A stretch of DNA of 64,000 nt from Acridotheres tristis (taxonomy: Eukaryota > Chordata > Aves > Passeriformes > Sturnidae). The notes under the pieces were generated by a model. The model did not search any database. It was not told the DNA's origin and worked only from the letters and a program-made list of their open reading frames with translations. Both the position numbers and the translations under genes were made by a program. The DNA lies in the NCBI GenBank assembly GCA_037013685.1, contig CM072893.1:16456736-16520735 (forward strand), written 5' to 3'. Shown here one piece after another: positions 11,849-25,200 of the stretch (the first letter of the stretch is position 1; each line of letters begins with the position of its first letter).

Positions 11849-13901
11849 ATCTCCAAACAGCAGGCTAACAAGCTTGGAAACGAGTTTCTCTTGGCAGAGC
11901 TCTGTAGTGTACACCCAGGTGCAAACTCTTAACACACTGCAACAGCATGCCAGCTTTTCTTTGAGAAAATGCATTAATCACTCTGGATAGTAAGAAGAGA
12001 GCAGCTCTTATTGACCTTGATGGAGCCAATATGAGAGACTTTGCTTCTCTGCTGGACTGGTAACCTGCACCAAGCACCTGAATGCTGAACCTCACCACCC
12101 CCCAGCATATGCAAGCAGACAGCATTTGTCTGCTGGGAAAGGGGGAAGGATGACTGTGTTTAACAAACAAACTCAGCACCAACATGAAAAAAGCAGCCTG
12201 GCAAGCTGTTTGCATTCTCAGCACGTTTCTCCCACAGGAAAACAGTCCCCACACTGACATCTGAATTCTGTGCTGAGCACAGAGGTGCTGTGACAGCAGG
12301 AAAGTATGGCAGGTGGCACTGGGAAGGAGAACACTTCCTTCTGGGCAGAGGACAGGCACAACAGTTTTTCCAGGTGCTTCCTCCACAACCACAGCCCAAA
12401 ACCATCAATGTCTTCACAGTCCTCATTTTCCACAGTAACATTTTGGGGACTCCCCAGCAATGTGAGAGCACAAAGTCTTCTTTCTAAAAACTTCACCACT
12501 CTTCCCTGCAAATCACCTCCAACTTGCTTTCCCTCCCCTAACACAGCCCTTCTCCTATTTCCCACTTGCATTTTCTCCTTTCCCTGGTTCTGAGTAGCAC
12601 AGTCTTATTTCAGGTGAGAAAAATAATTTTGCTGTCTCTCAAGAGAATTCAATTCAGAAGTGGTCACAATTGTTCAAAACTTTCATTTTCCATGAAAAGT
12701 GTGTTTCATCCAGGTTTTTAAAAAAGAATCTTGCACTTTCTGGGTTTTTTCTCTCCTTCAAAGAGATGTAAGGAAAAGAATAAATCACCAAAAGAAGGTT
12801 ATGGTATTCAGACAGAAAACTAAACAATATTGTTCCTAAAAATACATCTTGACTCAAAATGTACTGTTGCAATTTATTAAAATCAGGCTTATCTGTAACA
12901 CTTCAAGACAAATTCCTGAGGATGGGTATCCTGCACCCTCACCACGGTCAGCTACAAGCTTCTACAAGAACATGAGCCACTTGAACTGCCAGAAGAAAAA
13001 TACAACTCCATACTTGAAAAATATCCCCTAGTCTGTGTCTGAACTGATCTTCAGCCACCAAGCTGGAGCAAACCTTCCATCCATTTGCCTGCCACAAACT
13101 CCTGCCAGGAAGCCCCTGTTGCAGCAGCAGAATAGGCCATGGGTGACCTTGATGACAGGGATGAGCAAAGCAGCCACCCTGTGCATGCTGTGGAAGTTCA
13201 CTGCAATTCTCCCTCTAGCACCGAGCAGAGCCAGCTGTGGCAGGGATTGACACAGAGAGAGACTTTGGAAACATGTACACCCTGGAAAGCACCCTCCATC
13301 CCACTCCACCTCAAATATAGACTCACCATCTGAAGCTTTTATTAAAAAATGGCAGGTTTTAAGTGCTGATTGGGATCTGAACCTAGACTGAAGACTGTCT
13401 TCCAATTTGAGTCAAAGGGGCCTCTTTCTGTGGGGTCACACTAAGCTGTGCATGTCACCAGCTCAAGGATCTTCTCTGCCTTTGCAGCTAGCTGGCACAG
13501 CTCCCACTGGACAGATTTCCTTTCAGTCCTTCTAGCAGAGTTCTAACACAGTCTTGCTGCTCTTTCTGAGCAGGTGTCCCACAGGGCAATGCAGGAATGG
13601 GCAAGTTAAACAAAGAGCAATGTGACCCCAAGTAGGTGCCTCAGATTTGTTTCATCAGTACTCACAACTCAGACTGTTTTTAGCATTCCAACCCTGTGTG
13701 TAGGGAACAGCTGGGCTCCCAAGCACAGGTACCTCATGATTTGTGCCACTACAAAATGTTGGATCCAGACACCCGAGATTTTTTGAGCTTTCTGTGCTTT
13801 CTGACACTGATTCCCTGGAAAACACTGCTTTGACCAGAGGCCTTGGAGAAGGCTTCCAAATTTGAGTGATGGAGTTAAAGTCACAAGTGTGTAGTTAAAA
13901 T

Positions 13902-13906
13902 AGGAG
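13902..13906 (+). repeat. Left target-site duplication of solo LTR (AGGAG)
   Basis: AGGAG immediately precedes the TGTG start of the LTR and is repeated exactly at 14373-14377 after its terminal CA. Five-base duplications are expected for ERVL-type and some other retroviral integrases. Confidence 0.65.
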
Positions 13907-14372
13907 TGTGTGACTTCACATGGCAAAGAGTTTTAAAATTGGGGATTTTGGAATATAGTAATGGATATGGGACAAGATGGAGGATTTGGGGTGTTGTTTC
14001 TTTCAGTCTTCTTCCTTCTTCTTCATGATTTCAGGTAGTAGTTTCTGGTTGGACAGTTAATGCTGCACTGTGGGTCACAGGAGTTTGGTTATTGGGTCAA
14101 AAGTATAAATAATATAGGTGTTAATTCTCTATTGGACTCTTGAGCTTTAAAAGACCTTGTAACTAGCTAGATTCATCTCCATTTTGCTCGCTTTTAGCTG
14201 GTAGCTAGAAGAGTTGCTGAACTCTAGATAAGATTTAATAAAGAACTGAGCCTGAACAAGAGAAAATTCATCTCCTTTACGTTTTTAATCCTGACTCTGA
14301 GTGAAGACAGAAGAAAATGAAGACAAGCCACTAATTAAGTGGTGCAGATACCACCGTTACACAAAATATACA
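13907..14372 (+). mobile_element. Solo LTR of an avian ERVL-like endogenous retrovirus
   Basis: The 466-bp element begins TGTGTGA, ends TATACA, and is flanked by exact AGGAG duplications. Inside, in the order expected of an LTR, are a TATAAA at 14104-14109 (promoter, end of U3), a polyadenylation signal AATAAA at 14237-14242 about 130 bp later (end of R), and a U5-like tail. A pyrimidine-rich TTCTTCCTTCTTCTTCATG stretch near 14010-14028 resembles passerine ERVL LTRs as I remember them. No primer-binding site or viral gene follows the terminal CA, and no second copy lies nearby, so this is a solo LTR left by LTR-LTR recombination. It lies antisense to TLL2 within intron 1. Family assignment is tentative; the boundaries are well supported by the duplication. 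Confidence 0.72.
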
Positions 14373-14377
14373 AGGAG
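14373..14377 (+). repeat. Right target-site duplication of solo LTR (AGGAG)
   Basis: This is an exact copy of 13902-13906, directly after the terminal CA of the LTR. Confidence 0.65.
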
Positions 14378-17169
14378 GAAGTGCTTGCACAATTAACCTT
14401 GACATCTCCAATTCTGTGAGCATCCCAGGCAGGTGACAGATACATCCTGCCTGACACAGACCCAGCTGTGTCACCCAAGGGATGAGCCACACTCTATTTG
14501 TGCCTCAGAGTGCAAACACAGGATGTGCCCTGAGCCCACCCCTGAGATCAATCACACGGCATTTCTACAATCCCTATCCCCACCCACATCTCTGCTGTCC
14601 ATCATGTACAGTATGGAAAGGTCCTAGGGCACCAATTAGTTCCTTTTGTCCTAGACCTGACTGTACCACATCCAAATAGTACAAGAGAAAAACAATGTCC
14701 CTCTCACCTGAGCAAGAGCAGTGCGTGGCAAGGGCTGCTGGCCATGTGCACACACGGTAAATAACACATCCCACGCCCTGCAAACAGCAGTGTAACTCCT
14801 CATGCACCGGCATAAACATGCCAAGTTATTTCTGAGCATTTGCAGAATGTCTCCCAACCTGACAGGTCTGAGTGGTGGAAGATTTAATTTTCAGGGCTGG
14901 CCACACTCTCGTTAGAGCTAACACTTTGCAGTCTAACCATGAGAAAATAAATCAACGGATCAAAGGAACAGCCCCAGCACCTCCATATTTCTTTCCTTGC
15001 AGGAAGACAGGTCTGCTGCTGAACCTCCTGCTGGCACAGGAACCTGCAGAACAATATTCTCAAGTATGCTAAGATTTATACCTTAGAGAAAAAACTCCAT
15101 ACATTCCTCAGGGCAAAGTAACAGCTGTGTCAGAGGGAAATACAAAGCCTCAAAATAAGGCAGAAACCAGTGAAAGGAGAGAGAGAAAAAATATCAGCTA
15201 GCAGTTTGGAAATAGGGCCAGATCATGAGCATCAAACACTCAAGACAAAGGAAGATGGGAAACAAGCAACTAAGAAACAAAAAGCGCCAACATTCAGCCT
15301 CGTGTGGTCATCCTGATCAGTTTGTTTGTCCCCAGAAGGAATGATGAGAACTTTCCCACTGGCCAGCTTTGGGGATAAGCTCCCATGGAGGCTCTGGTGG
15401 TAATCAGCTCCACTCAGGAGAGTGTTTGGAGTCAGAGCTGGTGTCTGGCCTCACTGGGGCTTCCTGGCAATAGGAACTTGGTGATTCTGTCTTCAGTGGG
15501 AAGTTCCCCTATCCAGGGAACACATTTTGTTTCAGAAAATGCTCTCAGTTTGTGTAGGAATGCATATGAACATGGTCTGCTTCTAAACAGCAACAATTAT
15601 TTCAAAAGCATCAAAATCTCCTGGGAATCAGAGTCCAAATCCCTATTCAGATTTCTGCAGAAACCTAAACTGCCTAAGTTATCATGTGTAGTGCTCCCAA
15701 AGCACCCTCTCTTGGGAAATGATCTGCAGGAGACCCAATTAGGCCAGAAATCCTAATTCATATTCAATGGATTTCCTATCCTAGAAGGTGACAATGCAGG
15801 AACAAAGAAATGCTTTGGGTTTGAGTTTGTTCAAAACTGCAAACATCCATGTGAGCCTACACAATGCTCAGCTTTGCTGTCCCTGGACTGAATACCATGT
15901 TATTTTAGCCATGAACTGAGCAACAGAGCTTGCCAGAATCAGGTTAGAAGAAAGGTATTTTCATTTTAAAATTCACAGCTCTCCTGCTGCTGGTTACTTC
16001 CTCACTCAAGGTCTTCATCTTTTCCACTTCAGCGTGGTAGCCACGCCAATCCAATAATCTAAGAACCCATTCCTGGTAAAATGAGAGTGCAGGAGGGCAT
16101 ATGTGAACACACAGAGCTGGAAAGCCATGCCAGGCAGCTGGAAATCCATGCCAGAAGCAGCAAAGCAGCTCCCTCTATGGGCCCTGAAATGGTTAAACAC
16201 CTGCACCTGGATCAGAGAGCACTGCCTGGGGATGGGACTCTGCTGCTCAACATTTCAAAGCATCTGACAGGTTTAAGGAAGCTGCTCCCCTGTAATGTGG
16301 GGGGCAAAGCCCAAGCAACTGGCTTAACCCTTCGTGTTTCCATAGGAAGTAAATTAAGCAGTGGGAGCTTCATAACACCTTGTTTTCTGCTCTAGGTGAT
16401 GATGCAAGTTCCATGGCAATGCTGACATGAGACAGGGATCTGGCTGTGCATCTCTGAATTTTTTTCCCAGAAAGCTGTACAAAATCTGCAGAGTGCTTCT
16501 TGGCCACATTTTTTGTGTAGGCAGGCAACAGATTTTAGGGAGAAGCTATCATGGACTCACAAATACAAGTAGTTTGAGCTCTGCCCCCCAACACAGACAG
16601 ACAAACATCCTCAAAGCCACCCCAAAAGCAGGCAAATTCTTGGAGACCTCACTCCCTTTCAAGTGAAACCAAGCACAGCAACTCACTTGGCTTTCCTGAC
16701 CAGGTAACTCTGGCCCCCTCCTGCTACCTGATGGACACAGGTATCCCTCCTGGATTCTGTCCATTCCACCATGGCCATGATTCTCCAACAGCTCTTGTCA
16801 CACCCTGCTCAAAGTTATTTTGGTTAGATGAAGGCAGCAAACAGAGACAAGAGCCCCAAGAACCAGCTGTCTCCATCCTCTGCCAATGCCTGCACCCCAC
16901 AGTGAGAGCACACAGCTCTCAACCTTACCAGAAGTGGGAGCCAGGAGAAAAACCATAACCAGATAAAAGGATTTTGTGGTCTGATCCTAAATGGCAGGAC
17001 CCATAAATAGCACAGTGGCCCTATTTGACAGAGGAAGCCCCTTCTCCAAGTGCCTACGACGTGACCCCTGTTAGCTCAACCTGCAAGGCAGCAATGCTGT
17101 CTTGGAAATCCAGCATTGCTTCAGCTGCCCTTTAAGAGCAGGAGATGGCAAGGTTCTGGGTAATGAAAT

Positions 17170-17350
17170 CCAAGAATGCTTTTGTCAATTAATTATGGAG
17201 AAAGCTGAACTACACAAACCCCATCTCACCCCTTCGTCATTTTTGCTGCTCAATATAACTTTAATTAATCTTCCCTTTGGCAATTTGAAGGAAGGGTGAG
17301 CACGCTGCAAACACCCACTGAGTATTAAATTGATTTTCCATTTTATAGTC
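17170..17350. promoter_or_regulatory. Candidate conserved enhancer in TLL2 intron 1
   Basis: The patch contains TCAATTAATTATGG (17185-17198) and TTAATTAAT (17261-17269), both homeodomain core sites, and further ATTAAATTGATTTTCC near 17325-17340. It is sharply AT-rich within more GC-rich intron and free of repeats. Enhancer activity is inferred from motif density only. Confidence 0.3.
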
Positions 17351-18924
17351 CTCTTTCCTTCCCTATTGGCCAAGCTGTGATTTGTGCCCCTTCCCTTGGA
17401 GGCATTTTTTTCCATGCTAATATAATCCAAAGCCCCAAGCAACAATAGCATCCAGAAAAGTAACACTTTGCACAGTCCATTGCTTCAGCACAGCTTCTGC
17501 CAGCACAGAGAAGATTCTCTCTTGCCCCCTTTTCCCCCACACCACAAAAATTCAAAGCAACCACCTCATTTCTGTATCTTCATCATTTTTGCCTAAAAAA
17601 ACTGACAATGTTTTTGTCCTAAGTAACTAACACATCAGGTCCCTGTAGTTTCCTGCCTGCCATTTGTAGCAGTGCATCTCAATTACCAAAGCACTAATGG
17701 AAAGCCTATTCTGCTGGTAAATACAACCTCCTGCTTTGGTACAGCAGGGATCTGGACCTAAAACCATAAGGTAGGAAAAAAAGCTCAGCTGAGGTCCCTA
17801 ATAACTTGACCTACTCTCAGCAAGAGACAGCATCCCACCTTGGGCTTGTGGGGCTGAAATCAGCATCTTCAGCAGCGAGCACACCCCAGCACAAGGAAAA
17901 CCAAGTGCAGCCCAGCTGTGCAGCAATGGAACAAACTCTTTTCATGGGAGCCCAGGCCTGACTGCCACCAGTCAACCATTGATGAGAGCAGTGAGGAATC
18001 ACCTTCTTAGCCAGCATCACCTCAAGGACAGGCATGGAGACTGGCTCCCAGCAGTTTCTGTCTCAGGAATTCAGGCTCTTCTTCATCACTACTGGTTTTG
18101 GTACCATGAGTTAGGAGACCTTGACCTAAAATACTGCATGTCCCTTAGCAGCTGTCCCACAAGACTTTCTGACCCTTATGGCCACCAGTTCCAGTCTTCT
18201 GGGAGGAAACATCCAGGTCAGACCTTGTCCTCAGATAATTCCCATACCATGGGACTTGCCCTGGATTTATTCTTCAAAATTAAGATGAGAAACATAGCCT
18301 TAGAAATTATAGGAGAAAATTTAAGACTAAAACTCTTCTAATTTCATTTGGAATGGTTCAGTGGCTAAGCACTGGCCCCTCAGTGAGCACATTTCATTTC
18401 AAATTGCATTGGGGAGGGATGTTTTTCCTTCAGGTGGCCAGACACACACAGGTGTCAAAACCTTACTGTTCTCACCCCAAGCACTGCAACAGGGGAATGG
18501 GTAACCCCAAATAGGCAGAAAATTCCCTGCCACCTGCCCACCCACAGAAGAAATTGGCTCATGGCAAAAACGAACAGAAGCAGAGCCATGAACTGAGCTG
18601 CATCCTCGGAAAAAAAAGAAAGGCAGCAAAGCAAACTTTGATTGGAGCAAACTTTAAGGCAGGCTGACAATTTAAAACCACATGGTCCTGGATGAAAGGA
18701 GGCAGTTCATGATAGATCACATCTATTCAAGGGCCAGACAAGGAAAGCAAACATAGGCTCATTTTACTCATTGTTCTTTATCCACCAACACCAGGAGAGG
18801 AGTGCTGCAGCACCGTTGGAAGAGAAAAAAGAAACGGACAGCAGGCAGGAAAGAAATGGGAGCTATTTATGGAGGATAGCTAATTTGAGCTGTTTACAGA
18901 CTTTCCTTCTGAAAGCTCGGGGAT

Positions 18925-19110
18925 GGGAGGGTGGGCAGGGAGGTGGTTTCAGCCATTAAAAATACAACGTGAGAATCCATTAATTTTCCATAGAAACAAT
19001 GTCGTCACAGAAGCGAGACAAATCCGATCAGTCATGCAAATGTGCTGATGTTAAATTCTCAGGCCTGGGTGGGGAATTTGGGTTGCCAAAAACGCCACAA
19101 TGAAGAGATC
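18925..19110. promoter_or_regulatory. Candidate conserved enhancer with octamer site
   Basis: The stretch holds a perfect octamer ATGCAAAT (19034-19041), CCATTAATTTTCC near 18977-18989, an ACAATG SOX-like word, and several retained CpGs (AACGTG, GTCGTC, AAGCGAG, TCCGATC) in an otherwise CpG-poor intron. Retained CpGs and dense sites suggest constraint; there is no direct proof. Confidence 0.32.
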
Positions 19111-19588
19111 AGAATGAGATTAGAGGCCAGAGTGGCTGCAGCACTGACAGCACGGTGGGGGCATGGGATGTAACCAAAGGCACCCCAGATTACAGCGGAG
19201 TTCGTGCCTTAAGCCAGGCACAGGTGTCCCAGAAAAAAAGACAAGAAAAAGTCATCCTTGCATGAAATCTCAGGAATTAGGCAAATGCAACATTCCTGCT
19301 CTGCAAACCAGAAAGGACCACAGCTCATTCCAGGCAATGAAGGTCTCAGCAACCCACAGGACTCACAAGCTGCACAGTCACAGCATCAGTGAAAAGCAAG
19401 AGGTGATAGCAGAGAAAATGGGTGAGCATAACATAGCAAAGCACCAGGCAATTCCAGTTTTGGAGAGAACTGTCCCAAGTTGGTATCAGCACTGTCCCAG
19501 GCACATGCTGAGCTGTGATAATGCTTAAAAATAGCATTTATATTGTGTTAATAAGGGGCAAAACAATAAAAAAGTCTATTTCCCCTCC

Positions 19589-19642
19589 AATAAAACAAAC
19601 AAACAAAAAAACCCTTAAGCTAACAACCAAAGACAAACAAAA
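19589..19642. repeat. A-rich (AAAC)n-like low-complexity tract
   Basis: Interrupted AAACAAACAAAC-type sequence, low complexity, with no gene association. Confidence 0.5.
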
Positions 19643-20560
19643 AGAGACCAGCAGACTTTATCTCCTTTCTTTACTCTTCTCTACAAAAACCAAACATTAC
19701 AAACACTCCCTGGAAGGAGATACTACACATGAGAAATGACAGTGGCACTCTCAGCAGGAGGAGTGGAAATCACTCACCCTGGCAGGGAATGCAGCCTTCC
19801 TTGCTGTCCAGTCACCATCCCGGACTGGCCTCACCCCAAATATTTAGAGGTTAAAAATAATCTTGCAAAGTGAAGTGTTCCACCCGTGTAATACACAAAA
19901 CATTGCTAGAGTAACACCTGGGACAAGGATGCTTCTCAGACAGTCTCAGCACCAGCAAAAACAGTCCAAGGAAGCATATGAATAAAAACAAAGGATAGGT
20001 CAAAACACATTACAAGAGATGTTCCACCCAGGTTAATCCATCAGTCAAAGTTTCAGTATTTGTCATCACAAACAGCCCTTTGGTTCACCTTTTGAAAATG
20101 CACTGGTTTTGCATTTGAAGCCTTTAGTGCTATGGCCATGGCAATCCCCTCCACACAAGGGCTGTTCATGCTCATCAGATGGCTGCTGGTGTCCACAGCC
20201 TGGGGAAGGGCTCAGCCCATCCATGTCTGAGAAGGGGCACTCACACCACACCATGCACTCCGGGAAACTCCCCATACCACCAACCTGCCCCAAAAGAGGC
20301 ATTTACCAAGTAGTTCACCTTGGTCACTGCCCTCTAGTGTGATGTGATTCAAAGAGGTGGCTTCCCCAGAAGGGGACAATCCTGCAGGACACAGTGGTGC
20401 CCCAGATGGGTACTGTGCTGGTAGCTCAGTGTACCACAGCCCACAGCACAGGCTGCTGAAAGGACTCTTGGTTCAGAGAGACACTTGGTTCCAGAGCCCC
20501 CAAAGTACCACATGCCTCTCTGGTCATTCTCTGTCTGTTTTAAACTCCAACAAGAAACCT

Positions 20561-20586
20561 GAAAAAAAACAAAACAAAAAAAAACC
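20561..20586. repeat. A-rich (AAAC)-like tract
   Basis: A short stretch of A runs broken by single C bases, ending in CCCC. Low-complexity sequence. Confidence 0.5.
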
Positions 20587-22028
20587 CCAGAAAACAATGA
20601 TTGTCTCCTCATTTATACAGAGTGAACAGGATCTCTTGTGTCCCCTTCTGTGGCTTATAAGGCTCCTGTTCAAATGCCTCTCTGGAACTGCACCTGTAGA
20701 CACACACATAGCAGAGGATGGAGCCAGCCTGCTCTGGCAGACACTCTTCCAGTCTGCTTTGCTTTGGTGAGCACTACAAATCTGGCAGCAGCACATCCCT
20801 CTATAAATACTGCACTGTGCAGACATCCCTGTGCAGCACACAAAATCACAATGCTGCCCTCACAGCAGAGGTTTGCATCCTGCTGTGGCTTTCCTTCAGA
20901 TGGTTCTTTCTGATGTCCCAAAATGTTCATTGTTTCCTCCCCCTTCTCTGAGTAGCACTGCCATAAATGCTCTGTTCTTGTATTTCGGTGTCACTATTCC
21001 ACATCAGCTAAACTCAGTCACCCAAACATCTACAGCAACAATCACTGATTTCTCCCACCTTGGTCTATCCCATCACAGTTGGCATGCATAAAATCAAAGC
21101 TCTCAATATTCAAAGGCATTTTTATATACACACACCACAGTGAGCATCTAGGACTGTGTAGCAACACAGCCCTCCCAGGGTACAGAGTTCCACACAGCTT
21201 CAGAGGCTGCTGTAGCTCCAGTTACAGAAGCATCAGTTTTGGGTGCAGTTTCTCACCATACAAAATTGCTCTCAAGATTCTCACCCAGAAGCCACAGCAG
21301 CCACAGTTTTCTGTTTTCCTCAACAAGATCTCATTATACTCTATTTACTAAGATTGCTCAGAAAGGAAATTGTGCTCTGATCAGACCTCGTAGTTTTAAA
21401 CTAGGTTGTTGATAGACCAGCACACAAGTGAAAGATGCTAGCAAGCAAGTCATGCACCTTGTCTTCTTTTACCACAACTGATCCTGCACCAGCAGGGAGC
21501 AGCCATGAAGGCAGTGAACCTCTAAGTGTCATCACCTCCATTTAAATTATTTTTGCAGTAGGTAACCATCAGAAGTTGGTCTTTATTGATACATTCTTTA
21601 ACATGCTAGTTCTGTTTCAAGCACTTAGCTACATCTGGGTGAGGACATGTTCTCACTTCCCAAGCGAGCCAGCTGCACCCTTCACTCGCTCCAACATCAC
21701 CGACAAAAGCCTGCTCAAGAACACGCATCTGTTCCACGCATGGCTCATATGGCTCATTTAAACTGTTTCCATATGTTGCCAAAGAGCTGTGACCAAATGC
21801 CACTTGCAAATAAATGAGAAGATTGTCTGGCTTCCACAGAGAAAAGTTTCATCTTGGAGCAGCAGCTCTTTTGTCTGCCTGGGCTTCCCCAGCCCCTTCT
21901 ACAGTCAGATGTTACTGACTGGTTCAAACTCTGCCTCCTCTTGGGATCATGCCACTGCAGCAACACACTTCACAGATCGGGGCAGGGAGACTTTGGAAAG
22001 GACCAGTGATGAATACTCAACATGTGGA

Positions 22029-22262
22029 AATCATAGAATCATAGAAGGGTTTGGGTTGGAAAGAACCTTTAAAGGTCTAGTTCTAATCACCTGCAGTGAA
22101 CAGGGACACTCTCAACTAGGTCTGGTTGCTCAGAGCCCCCTCCAACCTGACCTTGAGTGCTTTCAGGGATGAGGCATCTGCCACCTCTCTGGGCAATCTG
22201 TTCCAGTGTTTCATTAGCCTCTATCAGGGTAACCACCTCCTGCTCCTTGTTCTTGTTACTTA
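22029..22262 (-). mobile_element. CR1 LINE 3'-end fragment
   Basis: The left end reads AATCATAGAATCATAGAA, the complement of the (ATTCTATG)n tail that ends avian CR1 elements, so the element lies on the minus strand with its 3' end at 22029. It is followed by the familiar CR1 3' stretch read in complement: GGGTTTGGGTTGGAAAGAACC, then the CAGGGACAC, GGTTGCTCAGAGCCCC, TCCAACCTGACCTTGA and CTCTGGGCAATCTGTTCCAG words. The usual next segment is partly deleted before CTCCTTGTTCTTGTTACT. Only the untranslated 3' end and perhaps a few bases more are present; no reverse-transcriptase coding remains. The right boundary is approximate. Confidence 0.85.
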
Positions 22263-25200
22263 CCCATAGAACAGTCATGTTTCTTGCTCAGTCCTTATCC
22301 AGACATTTCCATCGAGCACCAGGCTGTAGCTGCTGGAATTGCTCAAAGCACAAATGAAGCTCTGTGGCTCCATATAAGATATAATTTCATGTTTCCACAT
22401 GTTGCTGTGACACCATTTCACTTCTAAAGTGCACACAGTGGCTTTCCTCTCTACTCCAGCCTGCCAAGAGGTCACTCGTATATTACAGCTAGACCACATC
22501 CAAACTAATGGTCTGTAGATGTGCAGATGGCAAGAGTGTCAGTAAGGCCTTCACCCAGGGTTACTGCTCTCCAAGAGGTAGATCCAATCAGGAAAGCATA
22601 CAATAAATATCTCTGTTTGGAAATGGATGGGAAGCTATTAGAAAGATTCAGAAATTCAAAGGGGAAAGTAAAGGGATGTCACTATTTTCCTTGTCAACAA
22701 TGGCACATTGTACCTGCACCCCAGAGAAGTGCAGTGCAGAGCCTGTGCCTACTGGACAGCCACAATAAAATCACATTTACTGCACAGTAAAATCCACATT
22801 GTCTCTTCAGACAGAGCTTGCCGGAGCAAGCACCAAATAGGTGCCTCAAAGAGCCATCCACAGATATGTTTCTCAGCCTGTCCTGAAGAAGTGATTATTT
22901 TATGGTTACAGAATCCAGGATAGAGCTGATGTCCCAGATCTTCACCTCAGTGTTGCACCATTACACCGACCACCCACTGCTGAGCAGCACCAAGGTGCTG
23001 GAGCTCCCCTCCCTTTCTTGAGGATGGAGGGTGTCTACTCCTTGCCCCTTCACCAGGCAGAAAAGGCAGTCAGTCAGACCCAGGGGAATCTGAGAACATC
23101 CAGCTCCACGTTGCCTTGCACAGGGGGCTGTCTCCCATTGCTCAAGGTAAGGGGATCCACACTCACCAAAGCTATCCTGCTCCTACATCCAGTGGCCACC
23201 TTGCAGCATCTCCTCCCTCTTTGGGGAAGTTTTTGGGGACTACAGACACAGTTAATGGAAAATATCCCTCAAACCTGATATTGGGTGAAGCACATGAAAA
23301 ATTACTCATGCAATTGATTCACATGGTTTCTGTCATTCAGAAATTCCTGTGCATAAAGGGGAGATGTGGGATTTGCACATAACCGACTCAGACAGCTGCA
23401 GATTTCCATAGGCACTAAATGTCTGCAGGCAGAAGCCACTCCTCATGTAATCCCATTAAACAGCTGGAATGAATGAAAATGCTGTGCAATTCAGCACACT
23501 AACAGCAGCCACCCCTGCTTCCTCCACCATTAGTGCAGGGTCCTCTCCAGTTCAGCCTCTTCCCATGGGTCCAAATTACAGGAGTTATTTCATGCCCTAA
23601 ACTTTGCAGGAAGCCTGGAGCACATGTGAGCCTAGAGTAAATGAAGCCTGGTGTCAGAAAGCACTCAGAACATATCCAGGCTCTCCATCAGAGTCTTCTT
23701 CACTTTTGGGGATATCACTGCAGAACATACAAGTCTTCTCATGGACAGAAATCAGTACACTGGAGATTGGGAATAGAATTTGAATCAACACACCACTGTC
23801 TCCAAAGGCAAGATGGAGGAACTCCTACGAAATAGAATTGCTTGTAGATTGCAGGTCCAGACTGGAATCAAAGGCTCTGGAATCAGGAGGATCTCAGGTG
23901 GAAGTTGTTTGCCATTCAAAGGCCTTTCATGGTATTTATCTACTATTTATCATGGTATTTATTTACTGTATTCACACTACAGCAGATGTGAAGAGCAAGC
24001 ATAGAAATACAGTGTTCAGCAATTTCACCTCCCAGACAAGGCCAGAGCTGAGCTCTGTTCCCTCAGGCATCCAGCAGAAGATGATATTCAACAAGGCTTA
24101 TGTTTCATGCATATGCAAATATCACTTAACTTTCACACCCCCATTAACTGCCAACTCACCCTGAGTGCTTTCCAGTCACATCTGATTGTCAACACATGAA
24201 ATCTCCTACAGGTTCATGGAAACTGTAGGGCTTCTCAGGGAAGGTTAATTACAGCCATGACTCTCCAAACAAGCAAGCAAGATGAGACAAGCACATGCAC
24301 AACAGAAATACCATCAACTGTAGATGGTATGCAGCTTGCAGAATTGTTCATTTACTCTCCCAGAGGCATCTGGGTTTCTCTCTACGTCCCATCTTCCTTT
24401 CCAGTCACTTGTTCCTATGGCCTTTCCTGTGCTACCACAAGCATTCAGAGGACTAGAAAGTAAAAAACCTTTTGGTTCTGAGTAAAAACCAGATCAGTCC
24501 CTCTTTGTGCTCAGTTCCTACAGCTCACTGATACTGGGACAAGGACAAGAGAGAAGACTATGTTCCTCAACAGCAGCCCAGCTTTAAATTGGAATAAATT
24601 GGCCATGACTGCAACATCAGTGGATGTGACTGGGTCAGAGAGCAGTTGTTGGACCCTTAGGCAGTGGATGGACTTCTCTCTCAGTATGCCCACCCCTTAC
24701 TTTCCATCTCTGTCCTGAGTACAAAGCATCAGTCAGAAGTACTCATCCCAGGCCTTCACAAACATTCATAAGCTTACACTGTAAGTATTCAACTATACAA
24801 ACATATAAATATAAATCATAAGCGTTTCTGCTGGCCATCCCCCTCTGAAACACCTCAATTGCACCCTCTGCATTAGCCTAGTCTTTGTCAAAGCTCTGCT
24901 CCCCATTTTGTGACAGCAAGTACTTGGCACTTTTGCAAGTGATCCATATGCTCCTATGCCAAACACTCAGTAAAGCACAAGGCTAGCAAGGATCTTTTTT
25001 CATCCTTGCTCTGTGTGTACCTCCCTGGCTCTGCAAGAGAAGAGAAAGGATCTCTGTCCAAATCAGTGCCCCCTGCCCCACTGCTGGCTCTGTTCCTGAA
25101 GCACTGTCAGGCTATCACTGGATTAACAACTGGCACAACACGTCAGCAGGGATGGGCTGGAGGTATCAAAGCAAACTTCAATTTTGGCATTTCTCAGCTT

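Noticed and set aside
11865..12392. 175-codon minus-strand frame
   Set aside because: No domain recognised, several other frames open in the same place, and an A-rich tract at its edge. Treated as chance.
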